Positions 17,012-25,640 of a stretch of DNA of 64,000 nt are shown here, one piece after another. Location of the stretch: assembly GCA_030748415.1 (NCBI GenBank), contig JASMMA010000005.1, positions 129,434 to 193,433 on the forward strand, given 5' to 3'. A program made the position numbers and the translations under genes. The notes beneath the pieces were generated by a model, which had not been told where the DNA came from, ran no database searches, and saw only the letters and a program-made list of their open reading frames with translations. This stretch comes from Planctomycetota bacterium (GTDB lineage: Bacteria; Planctomycetota; UBA1135). How positions within the stretch are numbered: the stretch's first letter is position 1; each line of letters opens with the position of its first letter.

Positions 17012-18030
17012 ACCGCTCTGATTGGATAGGACTCATTCTTGTTGCCGTTGGCTCGGCGGCGGGCATTGCTCACACCTTCACCGGCCCTGCAAGCCCTCCT
17101 CCGGACATCCGCAGCACCTCGGCGCTTTCTCCTACTACTCGTGGACTAGGTCTCGGAGAATCTACAGAACAACAACTTGCAAATGAGTTGGCTTCTCTTT
17201 TCGGCTCATGGGACTCCCCTTCCCTTGAAAACACTCCTTTCGCCTGGGCTGAAAAAGATGCTGAAGCTTGGGAGGGTGCGCCTTCGCTTTACGCTCGAAA
17301 GTGTGCCCACTGCCATGGGAATACAGGCGCGGCCGATACCACTACCGCCTCAATGCTGGCCCCAAAACCGAGGGATTTGAGCCTGGGGGTGATGAAGTTC
17401 ACTAGCACTCCTATGAATCAGGCACCTCTATTAAGTGATATCGAAGATGTCACCCGCGACGGTATCCCCTCCACTGCGATGGCAGGGTTCTCCGCTCTTT
17501 CAAAAAGCGACCTTCGCGCTGTTTCTCTTTACACAGCTTGGCTTTTGTTTCGAGGAGACACTGAACAGCGGGCGGCCAAGGTTCTAAAGGAACACCTCAA
17601 TGGTATTCCAAACATCGTTGCCCAAGCTTTAGCGGATGCTCAAATATCTTGGTCTTCGGAAGCCATTCCCATTCCTAAAGACCTTCTTAATCCAAACTCT
17701 AGTTCTGCATCCCGTGGGGCGCAATTAATCCAAGACCCCAAAGCAGGCTGTACTGCTTGCCACGGACCCGACTTGAAGGGGAAAGGTCCCGCGAGTTGGA
17801 GTCCAACAGAATCCAAGTGGCTCCTTCAAGATATCTGGGGAAATCAAAGTCGGCCCCGAGGACTTTTCCGCGAGACTCTTGCTGGCGGCGATTCTGCTGA
17901 GGACCTTTTCCGACAAATTGCAATTGGTATCAAAGGGACCCCCATGCCTGGAGCCATTAAACACTTGAGCACCCAGGAAATCGCAGACATCGTTCAATAC
18001 ATTCTTCAAGAAAGGAGAAAAGTACAATGA
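17008..18030 (+). CDS. Membrane-anchored diheme cytochrome c in the oxidase assembly operon
   Basis: The 340-residue protein has an N-terminal hydrophobic anchor or signal and two cytochrome c domains with heme sites 'CAHCHG' (about residue 97) and 'CTACHG' (about residue 250). Likely distal ligands are in 'STPMNQAPL'/'TAMAGF' and 'GTPMPGAI'. It probably carries electrons in the periplasm or serves the oxidase; it is not a known cox subunit. The ATG at 17008 overlaps the DUF420 stop (ATGA), and its own stop overlaps the ctaA start (ATGA), so it is tightly co-translated with the heme A genes. Confidence 0.87.
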   Translation: MNRSDWIGLILVAVGSAAGIAHTFTGPASPPPDIRSTSALSPTTRGLGLGESTEQQLANELASLFGSWDSPSLENTPFAWAEKDAEAWEGAPSLYARKCAHCHGNTGAADTTTASMLAPKPRDLSLGVMKFTSTPMNQAPLLSDIEDVTRDGIPSTAMAGFSALSKSDLRAVSLYTAWLLFRGDTEQRAAKVLKEHLNGIPNIVAQALADAQISWSSEAIPIPKDLLNPNSSSASRGAQLIQDPKAGCTACHGPDLKGKGPASWSPTESKWLLQDIWGNQSRPRGLFRETLAGGDSAEDLFRQIAIGIKGTPMPGAIKHLSTQEIADIVQYILQERRKVQ

Positions 18031-18947
18031 GTTCGAACTCGTTTCACCCCTGGGTTTACCGCCTTTCTGTCGCAGCTATTTTTGTTGCAGTGGTCATGAC
18101 TTCTGGCCTGGGCGGCGCAGTTACAAGTACTGATGTGGGGATGGCCTACCCAACTTGGCCCGACATCAACGGTTGGAGTTTGTTCAATTTCTTCTATGGG
18201 GAAATTGCGGCAGAGTTTGGTGCCGGCGCCAGCATTGAGCACACACATCGGCAGGCCGGAACTCTGATTGGGTTATTGGTGATTGCTTTGGTCTTCGCAT
18301 GTTTTCTTGGGAAGAATGTTCCAGCCCACTGGAAGCGCCTATCGGTTCTGATTCTCCTACTTGTGGTAGCCCAGGGCCTACTTGGAGCGGTTCGTGTATT
18401 GGACAACGATCAGCTCGTTGCCATTATTCACGCAATTGGCGCACAACTTTGTGTGGTTGCTTTAGTCGCCATGGCGAAGCTTAGTTCACAAGCGTGGGTA
18501 AAAGATTCCACAAGCCCAATTAACCCCGTCACCACAAGGCTCCGCCTTTGGACCCGAACGGGAATCTGGGTTTTGTTTTTGAATTTAATTTCTGCCGCAA
18601 GCCTTCGCCATAAAGCTGGAGCTTTTATGGGCCACTTCATTTTGGCATTAGTTGCCTCTGGGATCTTGCTTGGGGTTATTCGTTTATCGCTTACTGCATT
18701 CCGCGATCATGCCCGCATTCCAAAAGCTGGGAAACGGCTTGCGCAGTTGCTTGGGGTTCAACTTGGATTAGGCGTTGGTACATGGGCTTGCTTATTTGGT
18801 CCTCTTCTAGGTTACTTTGCAACGGAACAGATGCGCTTTCTTGCACAGACAAGTTTTGCGACTGCCCATCTAGTTGTGGGCGTTGGGGTACTGGCCCAAC
18901 TGGTTGCCCTTGACATGGAAGCACGGCACAGGTCCAAGCCCTCATAG
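18027..18947 (+). CDS. ctaA: Heme A synthase (COX15/CtaA family)
   Basis: A 306-residue polytopic protein with eight predicted helices in two four-helix halves. It converts heme O to heme A by oxidising the C8 methyl group. Conserved features are 'SGLGGAVTSTDVGMAYPTWP' after the first helix and the 'EHTHRQAGTLIG' segment with the Glu and His residues of the N-terminal heme site. Further histidines are in 'IIHAIGAQLC' and 'TAHLVVG'. It is coupled by ATGA to the preceding diheme cytochrome and followed by ctaB after 9 bases. It indicates that the caa3 oxidase uses heme A. Confidence 0.9.
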   Translation: MSSNSFHPWVYRLSVAAIFVAVVMTSGLGGAVTSTDVGMAYPTWPDINGWSLFNFFYGEIAAEFGAGASIEHTHRQAGTLIGLLVIALVFACFLGKNVPAHWKRLSVLILLLVVAQGLLGAVRVLDNDQLVAIIHAIGAQLCVVALVAMAKLSSQAWVKDSTSPINPVTTRLRLWTRTGIWVLFLNLISAASLRHKAGAFMGHFILALVASGILLGVIRLSLTAFRDHARIPKAGKRLAQLLGVQLGLGVGTWACLFGPLLGYFATEQMRFLAQTSFATAHLVVGVGVLAQLVALDMEARHRSKPS

Positions 18948-18956
18948 GTTCGATAA

Positions 18957-19808
18957 ATGCGGACCAATTTTTATAGCGACTGGATTCAGCTTGGAAAGCT
19001 AAGAATCCAAGCGCTCTCCACGCCCGCCGCTCTTCTTTGTTGTTGGCTTGCTGATGGCATGAGATTGGAATGGACAACCGGTATCCACTTGGCGATTGGG
19101 TTGACCTTGATGAGCTTTGCTTCCGCTGTTCTAAATCAAGTCGTTGAAGTGGAGTTGGACAAAAAAATGGTCCGGACGGCCAACCGCCCTTTACCTGCGG
19201 GCCGTGTTTCTCTTGAAGTAGCTCAAAAAGCTGGGTGGGTGAGCGCTGTGCTGGGCGCTCTTTGGCTTTGGTTTGCCCTCAATCCCCTTACCGCATGGCT
19301 TGGCATCATCATGTTCGGCCTTTATGTTTTCGTGTACACCCCACTCAAAGGTGTAACTGAACTCAACACAATTGTGGGCGCAATCCCTGGCGCCTTGCCG
19401 CTCTTGGTTGGCTGGGCTGCTGCCGGCAATGGCCTAGATGTTTTTGCAGGCACTCTTTTTGCCGTTCTTTTTCTTTGGCAACTCCCCCACTTCATGGCAA
19501 TTGCGTGGCTTTACCGCGAGGACTACGCTCGCGCTGGGATGAAAATGCTTCCGTCTGCGGACAAAAGTGGCGCCCTTTCCGCTCGACAAGCAGCCTATTG
19601 GGCACTCACTCTTTTGGTTGCCAGCCTTCTTCCTACTATTTTTGGTTTTGCGGACCGAGTTTACTTTTTTGCTGCCTTAACCCTTGGCGTTGGTTTCCTC
19701 GCCGCAGTTCTTCACTTTGGCATCAAGCGCACTGACAAGCGCGCCCGTGCCCTGCTTTGGGCTTCGCTCATCTACCTGCCACTACTTTTGCTCGCGCTGG
19801 CCCTTTGA
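18957..19808 (+). CDS. ctaB: Protoheme IX farnesyltransferase (heme O synthase)
   Basis: A 283-residue UbiA-fold membrane protein with about nine helices. The prenyl diphosphate/Mg site reads 'NQVVEVELDKKMVRTANRPLP' (the family consensus being N-x-x-x-D-x-x-x-D-x-x-M-x-R-T), here with E and D acidic ligands, followed by 'YTPLKGVTELNTIVGAIPGALP' for the second conserved loop. It farnesylates heme B to heme O, the substrate of the CtaA encoded just upstream. It is last in the assembly operon and converges on the COX3-like gene with a 74-base gap. Confidence 0.93.
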   Translation: MRTNFYSDWIQLGKLRIQALSTPAALLCCWLADGMRLEWTTGIHLAIGLTLMSFASAVLNQVVEVELDKKMVRTANRPLPAGRVSLEVAQKAGWVSAVLGALWLWFALNPLTAWLGIIMFGLYVFVYTPLKGVTELNTIVGAIPGALPLLVGWAAAGNGLDVFAGTLFAVLFLWQLPHFMAIAWLYREDYARAGMKMLPSADKSGALSARQAAYWALTLLVASLLPTIFGFADRVYFFAALTLGVGFLAAVLHFGIKRTDKRARALLWASLIYLPLLLLALAL

Positions 19809-19882
19809 TGATTCGAGGGCGAGCTGCTTTCTGCAACAACCATCCTCTAATATTCCTTGCCGGAATGCCGAAAAGGGGCCTT

Positions 19883-20737
19883 CTAGCGCATCAAAATAGC
19901 CAAAGCAACTGAAGTGCTGGCAAGAATGACGCCAAACCAAATCACCCACCAATAAAGGGTGCGCCGCATTTTCATTTCATCGGCTTTCATAAATGCACGC
20001 AAGAAAGCAACCATAGGAATGATGGCCACTGCGGCTAGCATAATGCTTTCATGTTTGGCGATGGCTGAAATCGCTTTCAACCAACAGGCTATAAACATAA
20101 GTGCGCCAAAGCCAGTGATATACCAACATACTCGGATAATGTCCTCACCCTGGACGCTTGCGTTGGCACCAAAAATCAAGCTTGCGAAAAGTGCTACCCA
20201 GCAAACGCCAAGAAAATGCCAATAGACTGCCGTGTTGTGGATGGTTTCTTCGTTAGCAGAGCCTTTGTTCCATTTGCGAAGGGCAATCCAATGCCACACG
20301 AGTCCGCCTAAAACATGAAGCACATGCAAGCCAGTAAGCATGTAGAAGCTAAAGGCGTAAAGGGACTTAGCGTTCGGAGCCAAGTGCGCCGAGGTCAGTT
20401 CGCTCCAATTCAAGTATTGGCTAGCCACAAATCCAGCGGCTAAGAAAAATCCGAGCTTGAACATTCTGCCACAAGCGTCTTTGTGACCTGCTCGAAATAA
20501 GTTTGTCGCTGTTTGTGAACTTCCAGACAAAAGCACCAGAAGGGCGGTGCTCAACCATAGGCCCCTTGGGATTCCGGGAAGACCTTCAGACCAAAAGCCC
20601 GCCTGACCACGAACAATCCAATAAGCGCACAGAGTGCTCACAAACAAAATTGAAATGGACGCAAGAAAGGCGTGTAGCCCAAGGGCGCCCGTACCGGGGG
20701 GAAGTGTTTGCTGCGGCCCCCCGGTGGATTGGCTCAT
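19883..20737 (-). CDS. Second COX3-like subunit with a C-terminal membrane extension
   Basis: A 284-residue membrane protein. Residues about 10-200 resemble cytochrome oxidase subunit III, including 'FYMLTGLHVLHVLGGLVWH' and 'VYWHFLGVCWVALFASLIFG'. Roughly 85 further residues add about three helices, with a charged stretch 'MKADEMKMRR' between them; these are not part of COX3. The canonical coxC lies two genes upstream, so this is a paralogue or a derived accessory subunit. Its ATG overlaps the coxD stop (ATGA). It is the last gene of the cox operon. Confidence 0.75.
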   Translation of the reverse strand: MSQSTGGPQQTLPPGTGALGLHAFLASISILFVSTLCAYWIVRGQAGFWSEGLPGIPRGLWLSTALLVLLSGSSQTATNLFRAGHKDACGRMFKLGFFLAAGFVASQYLNWSELTSAHLAPNAKSLYAFSFYMLTGLHVLHVLGGLVWHWIALRKWNKGSANEETIHNTAVYWHFLGVCWVALFASLIFGANASVQGEDIIRVCWYITGFGALMFIACWLKAISAIAKHESIMLAAVAIIPMVAFLRAFMKADEMKMRRTLYWWVIWFGVILASTSVALAILMR

Positions 20738-21087
20738 TCGGTGGCGGAATTCGAGATATTATCTTTGGTCCAGCCCTTAATGTCGCTTTGGTAGGTCTTG
20801 GTGTCCACCACGACATAGGCCAGGAACATCCCGACAAACAAAATGGCAATGAGGAAGGCATAGCCATTAAAGGGACGATCCCATTTCAAGTGCATGAAGA
20901 TGAGCGCAACAAGGGTGGCTTTCACAGTAGCGATAATCATCGCTACACCCAAGTCGAAGCCATGAAGATCCATCTTGCCTGTCAGCACGGTCAATGCGGT
21001 CAAAACAAGCAGTGCAATGAATGTGCCTGTCAGCAACTTCATCGAAAGAACATGGCCGGTGGTGGAGTGTTCGTTGGTATTGCTCAT
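20734..21087 (-). CDS. coxD: Cytochrome c oxidase subunit IV (caa3 type)
   Basis: A 117-residue protein with three hydrophobic helices, in the length and topology of prokaryotic COX4. 'VKATLVALIFMHLKWDRPFN' corresponds to the conserved second-helix region of this family. It stabilises the oxidase and has no redox centre. It starts two bases after coxC and overlaps the start of the next gene by ATGA. Confidence 0.88.
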   Translation of the reverse strand: MSNTNEHSTTGHVLSMKLLTGTFIALLVLTALTVLTGKMDLHGFDLGVAMIIATVKATLVALIFMHLKWDRPFNGYAFLIAILFVGMFLAYVVVDTKTYQSDIKGWTKDNISNSATE

Positions 21088-21089
21088 GA

Positions 21090-21812
21090 TTAGCTAATCA
21101 GGTAGAGGAGCGGGAAGAGGAAAATCCAAATGAGGTCAACGAGGTGCCAGTAAAGGGCACCGCAATCGACTGCGTCGTACTTGTCAGGGGTAAAGTCCCC
21201 TCGCATGTTTCGCCTCATCAGCCAAAGCATCAGGATGATTCCGATGAGAACGTGGATGCCGTGAAGCCCGGTCAAGCAAAAGTAGATTCCGAAGAAAATA
21301 CCGGTTTGACGGCGGAACTCGGGGTCAAGCTCTTTAACATCATCCCAGTGGTGGCCATGCTCTTGCACAGATGCTGCAACATCTGAAGGGTCTTCCTTGA
21401 ACATGGTGTGTTCGGCATTTCCCCACAAAAGACCTTCGTGGTATTTGTGGGAGTATTCCATGTACTTGATGGCCATAAAGCCACAGGCACAAAGAACCGT
21501 AATGCCGAGTAGCATTGTCACGAGGCTCTTTTGTCCAAGCTGAACGGCGCGAACAGCCCAGGCGGCAGTAAACGAGCTCAGCAGAAGGACCGCTGTGTTG
21601 ATGGCCCCCAAGTTGGTGTCCAGAAACTGGCTCGCAAATTGAAAGACTTCAGGGTGATTCGCGCGGTATGTTGCGTACGCAACAAAAAGACCACTGAAGA
21701 AAAGGATTTCCGTGAGGAGGAAAACCCACATCCCGAACTTGTTGGTATCAAACTGTTGTCCAAGGTCGTCGAAATGATGGGCAAGTTTGCTGTCGTGGTG
21801 GTCAGAACTCAT
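21090..21812 (-). CDS. coxC: Cytochrome c oxidase subunit III
   Basis: A 240-residue protein whose helices match COX3: 'KFGMWVFLLTEILFFSGLFVAY' opens the family domain, 'QTGIFFGIYFCLTGLHGIHVLIG' and 'LYWHLVDLIWIFLFPLLYL' close it. An inserted loop of about 45 polar residues ('HTMFKEDPS...ELDPEFRR') separates the middle helices and is longer than usual. Subunit III supports proton uptake and stability of subunit I. It starts two bases after coxA on the same transcript. Confidence 0.93.
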   Translation of the reverse strand: MSSDHHDSKLAHHFDDLGQQFDTNKFGMWVFLLTEILFFSGLFVAYATYRANHPEVFQFASQFLDTNLGAINTAVLLLSSFTAAWAVRAVQLGQKSLVTMLLGITVLCACGFMAIKYMEYSHKYHEGLLWGNAEHTMFKEDPSDVAASVQEHGHHWDDVKELDPEFRRQTGIFFGIYFCLTGLHGIHVLIGIILMLWLMRRNMRGDFTPDKYDAVDCGALYWHLVDLIWIFLFPLLYLIS

Positions 21813-21814
21813 TT

Positions 21815-23491
21815 TCAGGCCTCCGAGGTTTCGACTTTGCAGATGAGAGGATTGTCCTGGCGAGGATTTACGGGCAGGTAGCCTTCTTCATCGGATTTGA
21901 ATTGAATCTGGGTCATGTCGTATGGGTCACCAACCGCAGGAGCTTCATCAAAATTATGAGGTGAAGGGGGCGATTCGCATTGCCATTCAAGCGTTGCTGC
22001 GCCCCAGGGGTTCGGCGGTGCTTTCTTTCCAGTTTTAAGGGACTTCAAAAGGTTCCAGAAAATCATCACGACAGCAAGGCCAATCAAGGCAGCGCCAACG
22101 GTGGAGATTTGGTTCAAGTACTGGTATTGCGGGTGGTAATCAAAGTACCGACGGGGCATTCCACGGGTGCCCATTAGGAACTGAGGAAGGAAAGTTAAGT
22201 TGAAGCCTAGGAAGGAGATAATCGTCCAAAAGCGACCCTTCGCTTCGTTGTACATAACTCCAAACATTTTCGGCCACCAGTGATGAACGCCTCCGAGATA
22301 GGAGAACAAAGCCGAACCCACCATCACAAAGTGGAAGTGAGAAACAACGAAATAGGTGTCGTGAAGGTGCATGTCTGTGGATAGGTTTGCCATCCACAAG
22401 CCTGTAAGTCCACCAATCCCGAACAACCAAATCACAGAGAGGGCAGAAACCATTCCTGTCGTAAAGCTGATGGAGCCTTTGTACATCGTGGCAACCCAGT
22501 TAAAGACTTTGATTGCCGAAGGAATGGCCACCGTGTAGGTCAACGCCGAGAAAATGATGGAAACCAAAGCGGATTGGCCACTCACATACAGGTGGTGGCC
22601 CCAAACAATAAAGCTCACGATGGCAATAGCAATCGAACTGTAAGCGATAAAGTTGTATCCAAAAATGTGCTTCCGGCTGTAAGTTGAAAAGAGCTCAGAA
22701 AGAACTCCCATCGCTGGAAGAATCATGACATACACGGCTGGGTGACTGTAGAACCAGAACAGGTGCTGGAACAAAACGGGGTCACCGCCCAAGGCGGGAT
22801 CAAAAATTCCAACGCCCATGATGCGTTCCACAGCAATCAGAAGAAGGGCAATACCCAAAACTGGTGTTGCCAAAATTTGAATGACTGATGTTGCGTAAAG
22901 AGCCCAGCAAAGGAGGGGCATCTTGAACCAGGTCATGCCTGGCGGGCGCATCTTGTGAATGGTGGCAATAAAGTTCAGGCCAGTAAAAATGGAACTAAAT
23001 CCAATGACAAAACCACCAAAGACCGCAATGACAACCGATGTGTCTGTACTTGTGCTGTATGGAGTGTAAAAAGTCCAGCCAGTGTCCAAGCCGCCTGTCA
23101 AAATGGCCAGAACAAGAAGAAGCGCGCCAATCAGGTAAAGGTGGTAAGAGAGTCGATTAATTTTCGGGAAGGCGACATCCTTTGCCCCCAGCATCATTGG
23201 GAGGACAAAGTTTCCTAAGGCCGCCGGAATACTCGGAATGATGACGAGGAAAATCATCACCGCACCGTGCAAAGTGAACAGATGGTTGTAAATGTCCTTG
23301 CTCACAAAGTCCTGTCCAGTAGTGAACAATTCAAGGCGAAGGAGAAGTGCAAAGGCTCCACCAAGCAGCATGGCTGCAAAGGTGGACCACATGTACATCA
23401 AGCCAAGTCGCTTGTGGTCAAGGGTCATGAACCAGGACTTAAAGCCCGACTCGTGATTGAGGTAATTAATGGAGGAATCGTGGGTATTCAT
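21815..23491 (-). CDS. coxA: Cytochrome c oxidase subunit I (A2-type heme-copper oxidase)
   Basis: The 558-residue catalytic subunit reduces O2 to water and pumps protons. Heme and CuB histidines are visible: '[11 protein letters not shown]', '[13 protein letters not shown]' (CuB His with the crosslinked Tyr), '[10 protein letters not shown]' (two CuB His) and '[14 protein letters not shown]' (heme a3 and heme a). At the end of the D channel the motif is YSHPAVY, not the HPEVY that contains the conserved Glu. YSHPXV is the signature of A2-type oxidases such as the Thermus and Rhodothermus caa3 enzymes. A polar C-terminal tail of about 60 residues extends beyond the last helix. Confidence 0.97.
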   Translation of the reverse strand: MNTHDSSINYLNHESGFKSWFMTLDHKRLGLMYMWSTFAAMLLGGAFALLLRLELFTTGQDFVSKDIYNHLFTLHGAVMIFLVIIPSIPAALGNFVLPMMLGAKDVAFPKINRLSYHLYLIGALLLVLAILTGGLDTGWTFYTPYSTSTDTSVVIAVFGGFVIGFSSIFTGLNFIATIHKMRPPGMTWFKMPLLCWALYATSVIQILATPVLGIALLLIAVERIMGVGIFDPALGGDPVLFQHLFWFYSHPAVYVMILPAMGVLSELFSTYSRKHIFGYNFIAYSSIAIAIVSFIVWGHHLYVSGQSALVSIIFSALTYTVAIPSAIKVFNWVATMYKGSISFTTGMVSALSVIWLFGIGGLTGLWMANLSTDMHLHDTYFVVSHFHFVMVGSALFSYLGGVHHWWPKMFGVMYNEAKGRFWTIISFLGFNLTFLPQFLMGTRGMPRRYFDYHPQYQYLNQISTVGAALIGLAVVMIFWNLLKSLKTGKKAPPNPWGAATLEWQCESPPSPHNFDEAPAVGDPYDMTQIQFKSDEEGYLPVNPRQDNPLICKVETSEA

Positions 23492-23500
23492 GGTTCTCTC

Positions 23501-24484
23501 CTACTGAACAGTTTTTATGTATTCGATGATTGCGTCCATTTCCTCGGCCTTAAGTTGGCCCTGGAATGTCGGCATGGAAGGTGCAAAACCTTCAACCACT
23601 TTAGCCAGAGGTTCGAGCAGGGATTCGCGAATGTAATTTTCATCAGCAATGGCGGTCGTGCCATCGGTGAACTTGCGCTCGGCTCCAAACATGCCCTTCA
23701 CTGTTGGGCCAACGAGCGGGGTTCCATTTGTGGTGTGGCAAGCGACACAACCTTTCATAGAGAATAGTTTTTCACCAGCTTCCACAGGGGAGAGGTTGGC
23801 AAGAAAATCGCTGTTTTCCATCATCCACTTGTCAAATCCAGGACGGTCATGAATTACAACTTTAGCGAACATGGATGAATGCTCCGTTCCGCAATACTCA
23901 GCACACTTGAGCGGATATTCGCCGGTGCGTGTAGCGTTGAACCAAGTTTCTGTGTAACGGCCAGGAACAACATCCATCTTGATTCGGAACTCCGGAATCC
24001 AAACGCTATGAATGACATCGCGAGAATCCATAATCAAACGAACATTCTCCCCCATCGGTGCGTGCAGTTCGTTGTGTTGAACCCCGTTTGGATAGGTAAA
24101 GTTCCAGCTCCACTTCTGACCTGTTACTTTAATCTCGTAAGAGTCTTCTGGAGCGTATCGCCTTTGAACATAACCATCCATTCCAATGTAGAACAACCAA
24201 GCAACCAATATGGTTGGAATAATGGTCCAAACAATTTCAAGTGAGTTGTTGTGATTGGAAGATGGCTGAGGTTCAGGACTTTTCGATTTCCGAAACTTCA
24301 CCGAAAAGTAAATGGCGGCGGCATTAATCAGAAGAAAGAAGAAGCCGGCCACATACATCAAAATCATGAAAACATGGTCGTGCTGTGCGGCGGCCTCGGA
24401 ACCCTGCACCGGGAAGAGGAACCCATCTAGGGTTGTCTCTACCTTTTCGGCTTGCTGAAGGAGTGGAAGGAATGAAAGGGTCAT
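23501..24484 (-). CDS. coxB: Cytochrome c oxidase subunit II fused to cytochrome c (caa3)
   Basis: The 327-residue subunit has two N-terminal helices and a cupredoxin domain with the CuA ligands 'CAEYCGTEHSSM' (C-X3-C-X3-H-X2-M) and the earlier His in 'DVIHSVW'. A C-terminal cytochrome c domain has heme site 'CVACH' and Met ligand 'APSMPTF'. The fused cytochrome makes this a caa3 enzyme that takes electrons from a c-type carrier or directly from Alternative Complex III. Its start overlaps the SCO stop by 4 bases (ATGA). Confidence 0.95.
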   Translation of the reverse strand: MTLSFLPLLQQAEKVETTLDGFLFPVQGSEAAAQHDHVFMILMYVAGFFFLLINAAAIYFSVKFRKSKSPEPQPSSNHNNSLEIVWTIIPTILVAWLFYIGMDGYVQRRYAPEDSYEIKVTGQKWSWNFTYPNGVQHNELHAPMGENVRLIMDSRDVIHSVWIPEFRIKMDVVPGRYTETWFNATRTGEYPLKCAEYCGTEHSSMFAKVVIHDRPGFDKWMMENSDFLANLSPVEAGEKLFSMKGCVACHTTNGTPLVGPTVKGMFGAERKFTDGTTAIADENYIRESLLEPLAKVVEGFAPSMPTFQGQLKAEEMDAIIEYIKTVQ

Positions 24485-25329
24485 GCTGAGTAGTTCTCGG
24501 TTTTTACTCCAGAGCGACGAAGAAGGCGCAAAATGAAAGCGCCAAGGACTGCGATGGTGAGAGCGCCTGCAATACGAGTGATGTTCAAAATTGCGGGCGC
24601 GTACCGACCTTTCGTTGCGTCGTACTGGAAACAGAAGAGAATCAATCGGTCAATGGAAGACCGGACTTCGCCTTTTGCGGTCTCAAGCAAAGAAAGGCGA
24701 AGAGTTTCGGGGTCATATTCAATCCCGTAAAGATAGCGGGAAATTTTGCCGTCGGGCGAAAGAAGTACCAAGGCGGCGGTATGCGCAAATTCATCCTCAT
24801 CGGGGAGGAAGCGATATCCAAAGCCAATGCTTTCGGCTAAGGCAGTAATCGCTTCTTGTTTGCCTACGAGGAAATTCCAATCACCATTTTTGTGATTGTA
24901 GGCTTCGAGGTATCGAAAGCGAACATCTGCGGCCGCAGAGGGCTTTTCTTCAGGGTCGATACTAACCGTGGCAATATTGAAATCTTGGCCGGCGAGTTCA
25001 TCTAACTGGTTAATCGCATTAACAAGACCGGTAAGTTGCAGGTTGCACAGCATGGGGCAACTTGCATAGTTCAAAGTCAAAATAACAGGCTTTCCACTTT
25101 CAAAAAGTGAACCAAATGAACGCTGTTCGCCATCGTGGTTCTGGAACTGAAGCTCCATTGGGACACTCTGCCCAAGTTGCTCAGTAATCCCAACTTCGTT
25201 CAGCGCAGGTACAGGCCGTAGTTCTTGGGCATGAACAGGAAGACCGCCGAATCCCATTGCTGTGACCAGCACAAGGAATGAGGATGGCCGCGAGAGGCGG
25301 CTTTGGGCGGAAAAGAGAGAAATTTTCAA
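24481..25329 (-). CDS. Second SCO1/SenC-type protein, with a C-terminal membrane helix
   Basis: A 282-residue exported protein (signal ending 'LPVHAQE') with the SCO domain: 'NYASCPMLC' (CXXXC) and the partner His in 'EFAHTAALVLLS'. The residue after the second Cys is Asn rather than Pro. A C-terminal helix ('RIAGALTIAVLGAFILRLL') anchors it to the membrane. It probably loads CuA in the CoxB encoded immediately downstream (ATGA overlap). It differs clearly from the SCO lipoprotein at 15987, so the cell has two copper chaperones. Confidence 0.9.
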   Translation of the reverse strand: MKISLFSAQSRLSRPSSFLVLVTAMGFGGLPVHAQELRPVPALNEVGITEQLGQSVPMELQFQNHDGEQRSFGSLFESGKPVILTLNYASCPMLCNLQLTGLVNAINQLDELAGQDFNIATVSIDPEEKPSAAADVRFRYLEAYNHKNGDWNFLVGKQEAITALAESIGFGYRFLPDEDEFAHTAALVLLSPDGKISRYLYGIEYDPETLRLSLLETAKGEVRSSIDRLILFCFQYDATKGRYAPAILNITRIAGALTIAVLGAFILRLLRRSGVKTENYSA

Positions 25330-25343
25330 GCGGGCGTCTGTGT

Positions 25344-25580
25344 TTATTCGTCAGCAACCTCGGACATGGCGGACTGAATGTCGCCAAGATCGGACTTTTG
25401 CGATTGCTCCATAGCCGCACTCTCAGCGCCCAGATTCTTCGTGTTCTCGGCGGCGTACTGGCTCTCTAGGTCATGGAAGGCGCCGATCACAAGGTAAACC
25501 AATGCCAGGGTTAAGAAAGTACCAACCACCGTGATGGTGAACAGTTTGCTCATTGGGAGGTCGTCGTTTTGGTATGCCAT
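25344..25580 (-). CDS. Small single-helix membrane protein at the head of the cox operon
   Basis: A 78-residue protein with one hydrophobic helix ('LFTITVVGTFLTLALVYLVIGAF') and a charged, mostly acidic tail outside the membrane. I do not recognise a family. It starts the cox operon 14 bases before the SCO gene, so a structural or assembly role is likely. It could be a small oxidase subunit or a relative of the small ActG protein of Alternative Complex III, but nothing in the sequence decides this. An internal ATG at 25553 ('MSKLF') is an alternative start. Confidence 0.6.
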   Translation of the reverse strand: MAYQNDDLPMSKLFTITVVGTFLTLALVYLVIGAFHDLESQYAAENTKNLGAESAAMEQSQKSDLGDIQSAMSEVADE

Positions 25581-25624
25581 GGGGTGGTATTTTAACGGGG
25601 AGAAAAAGGCGAATCTAAATTCCG

Positions 25625-25634
25625 ATTATATAAT
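25625..25634. promoter_or_regulatory. Palindromic -10 element shared by the Rrf2 gene and the cox operon
   Basis: ATTATATAAT is a perfect 10-base palindrome that contains TATAAT on both strands. On the minus strand it is 45 bases from the start of the small membrane protein, a normal leader length. On the plus strand TATAAT ends only 6 bases before the GTG of the Rrf2 gene, which would give a leaderless or nearly leaderless mRNA. No clear -35 is visible on either side. It is embedded in the near-palindrome TCCG-ATTATATAAT-TGCGGA, a plausible binding site for the adjacent Rrf2 regulator. Confidence 0.55.
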
Positions 25635-25640
25635 TGCGGA

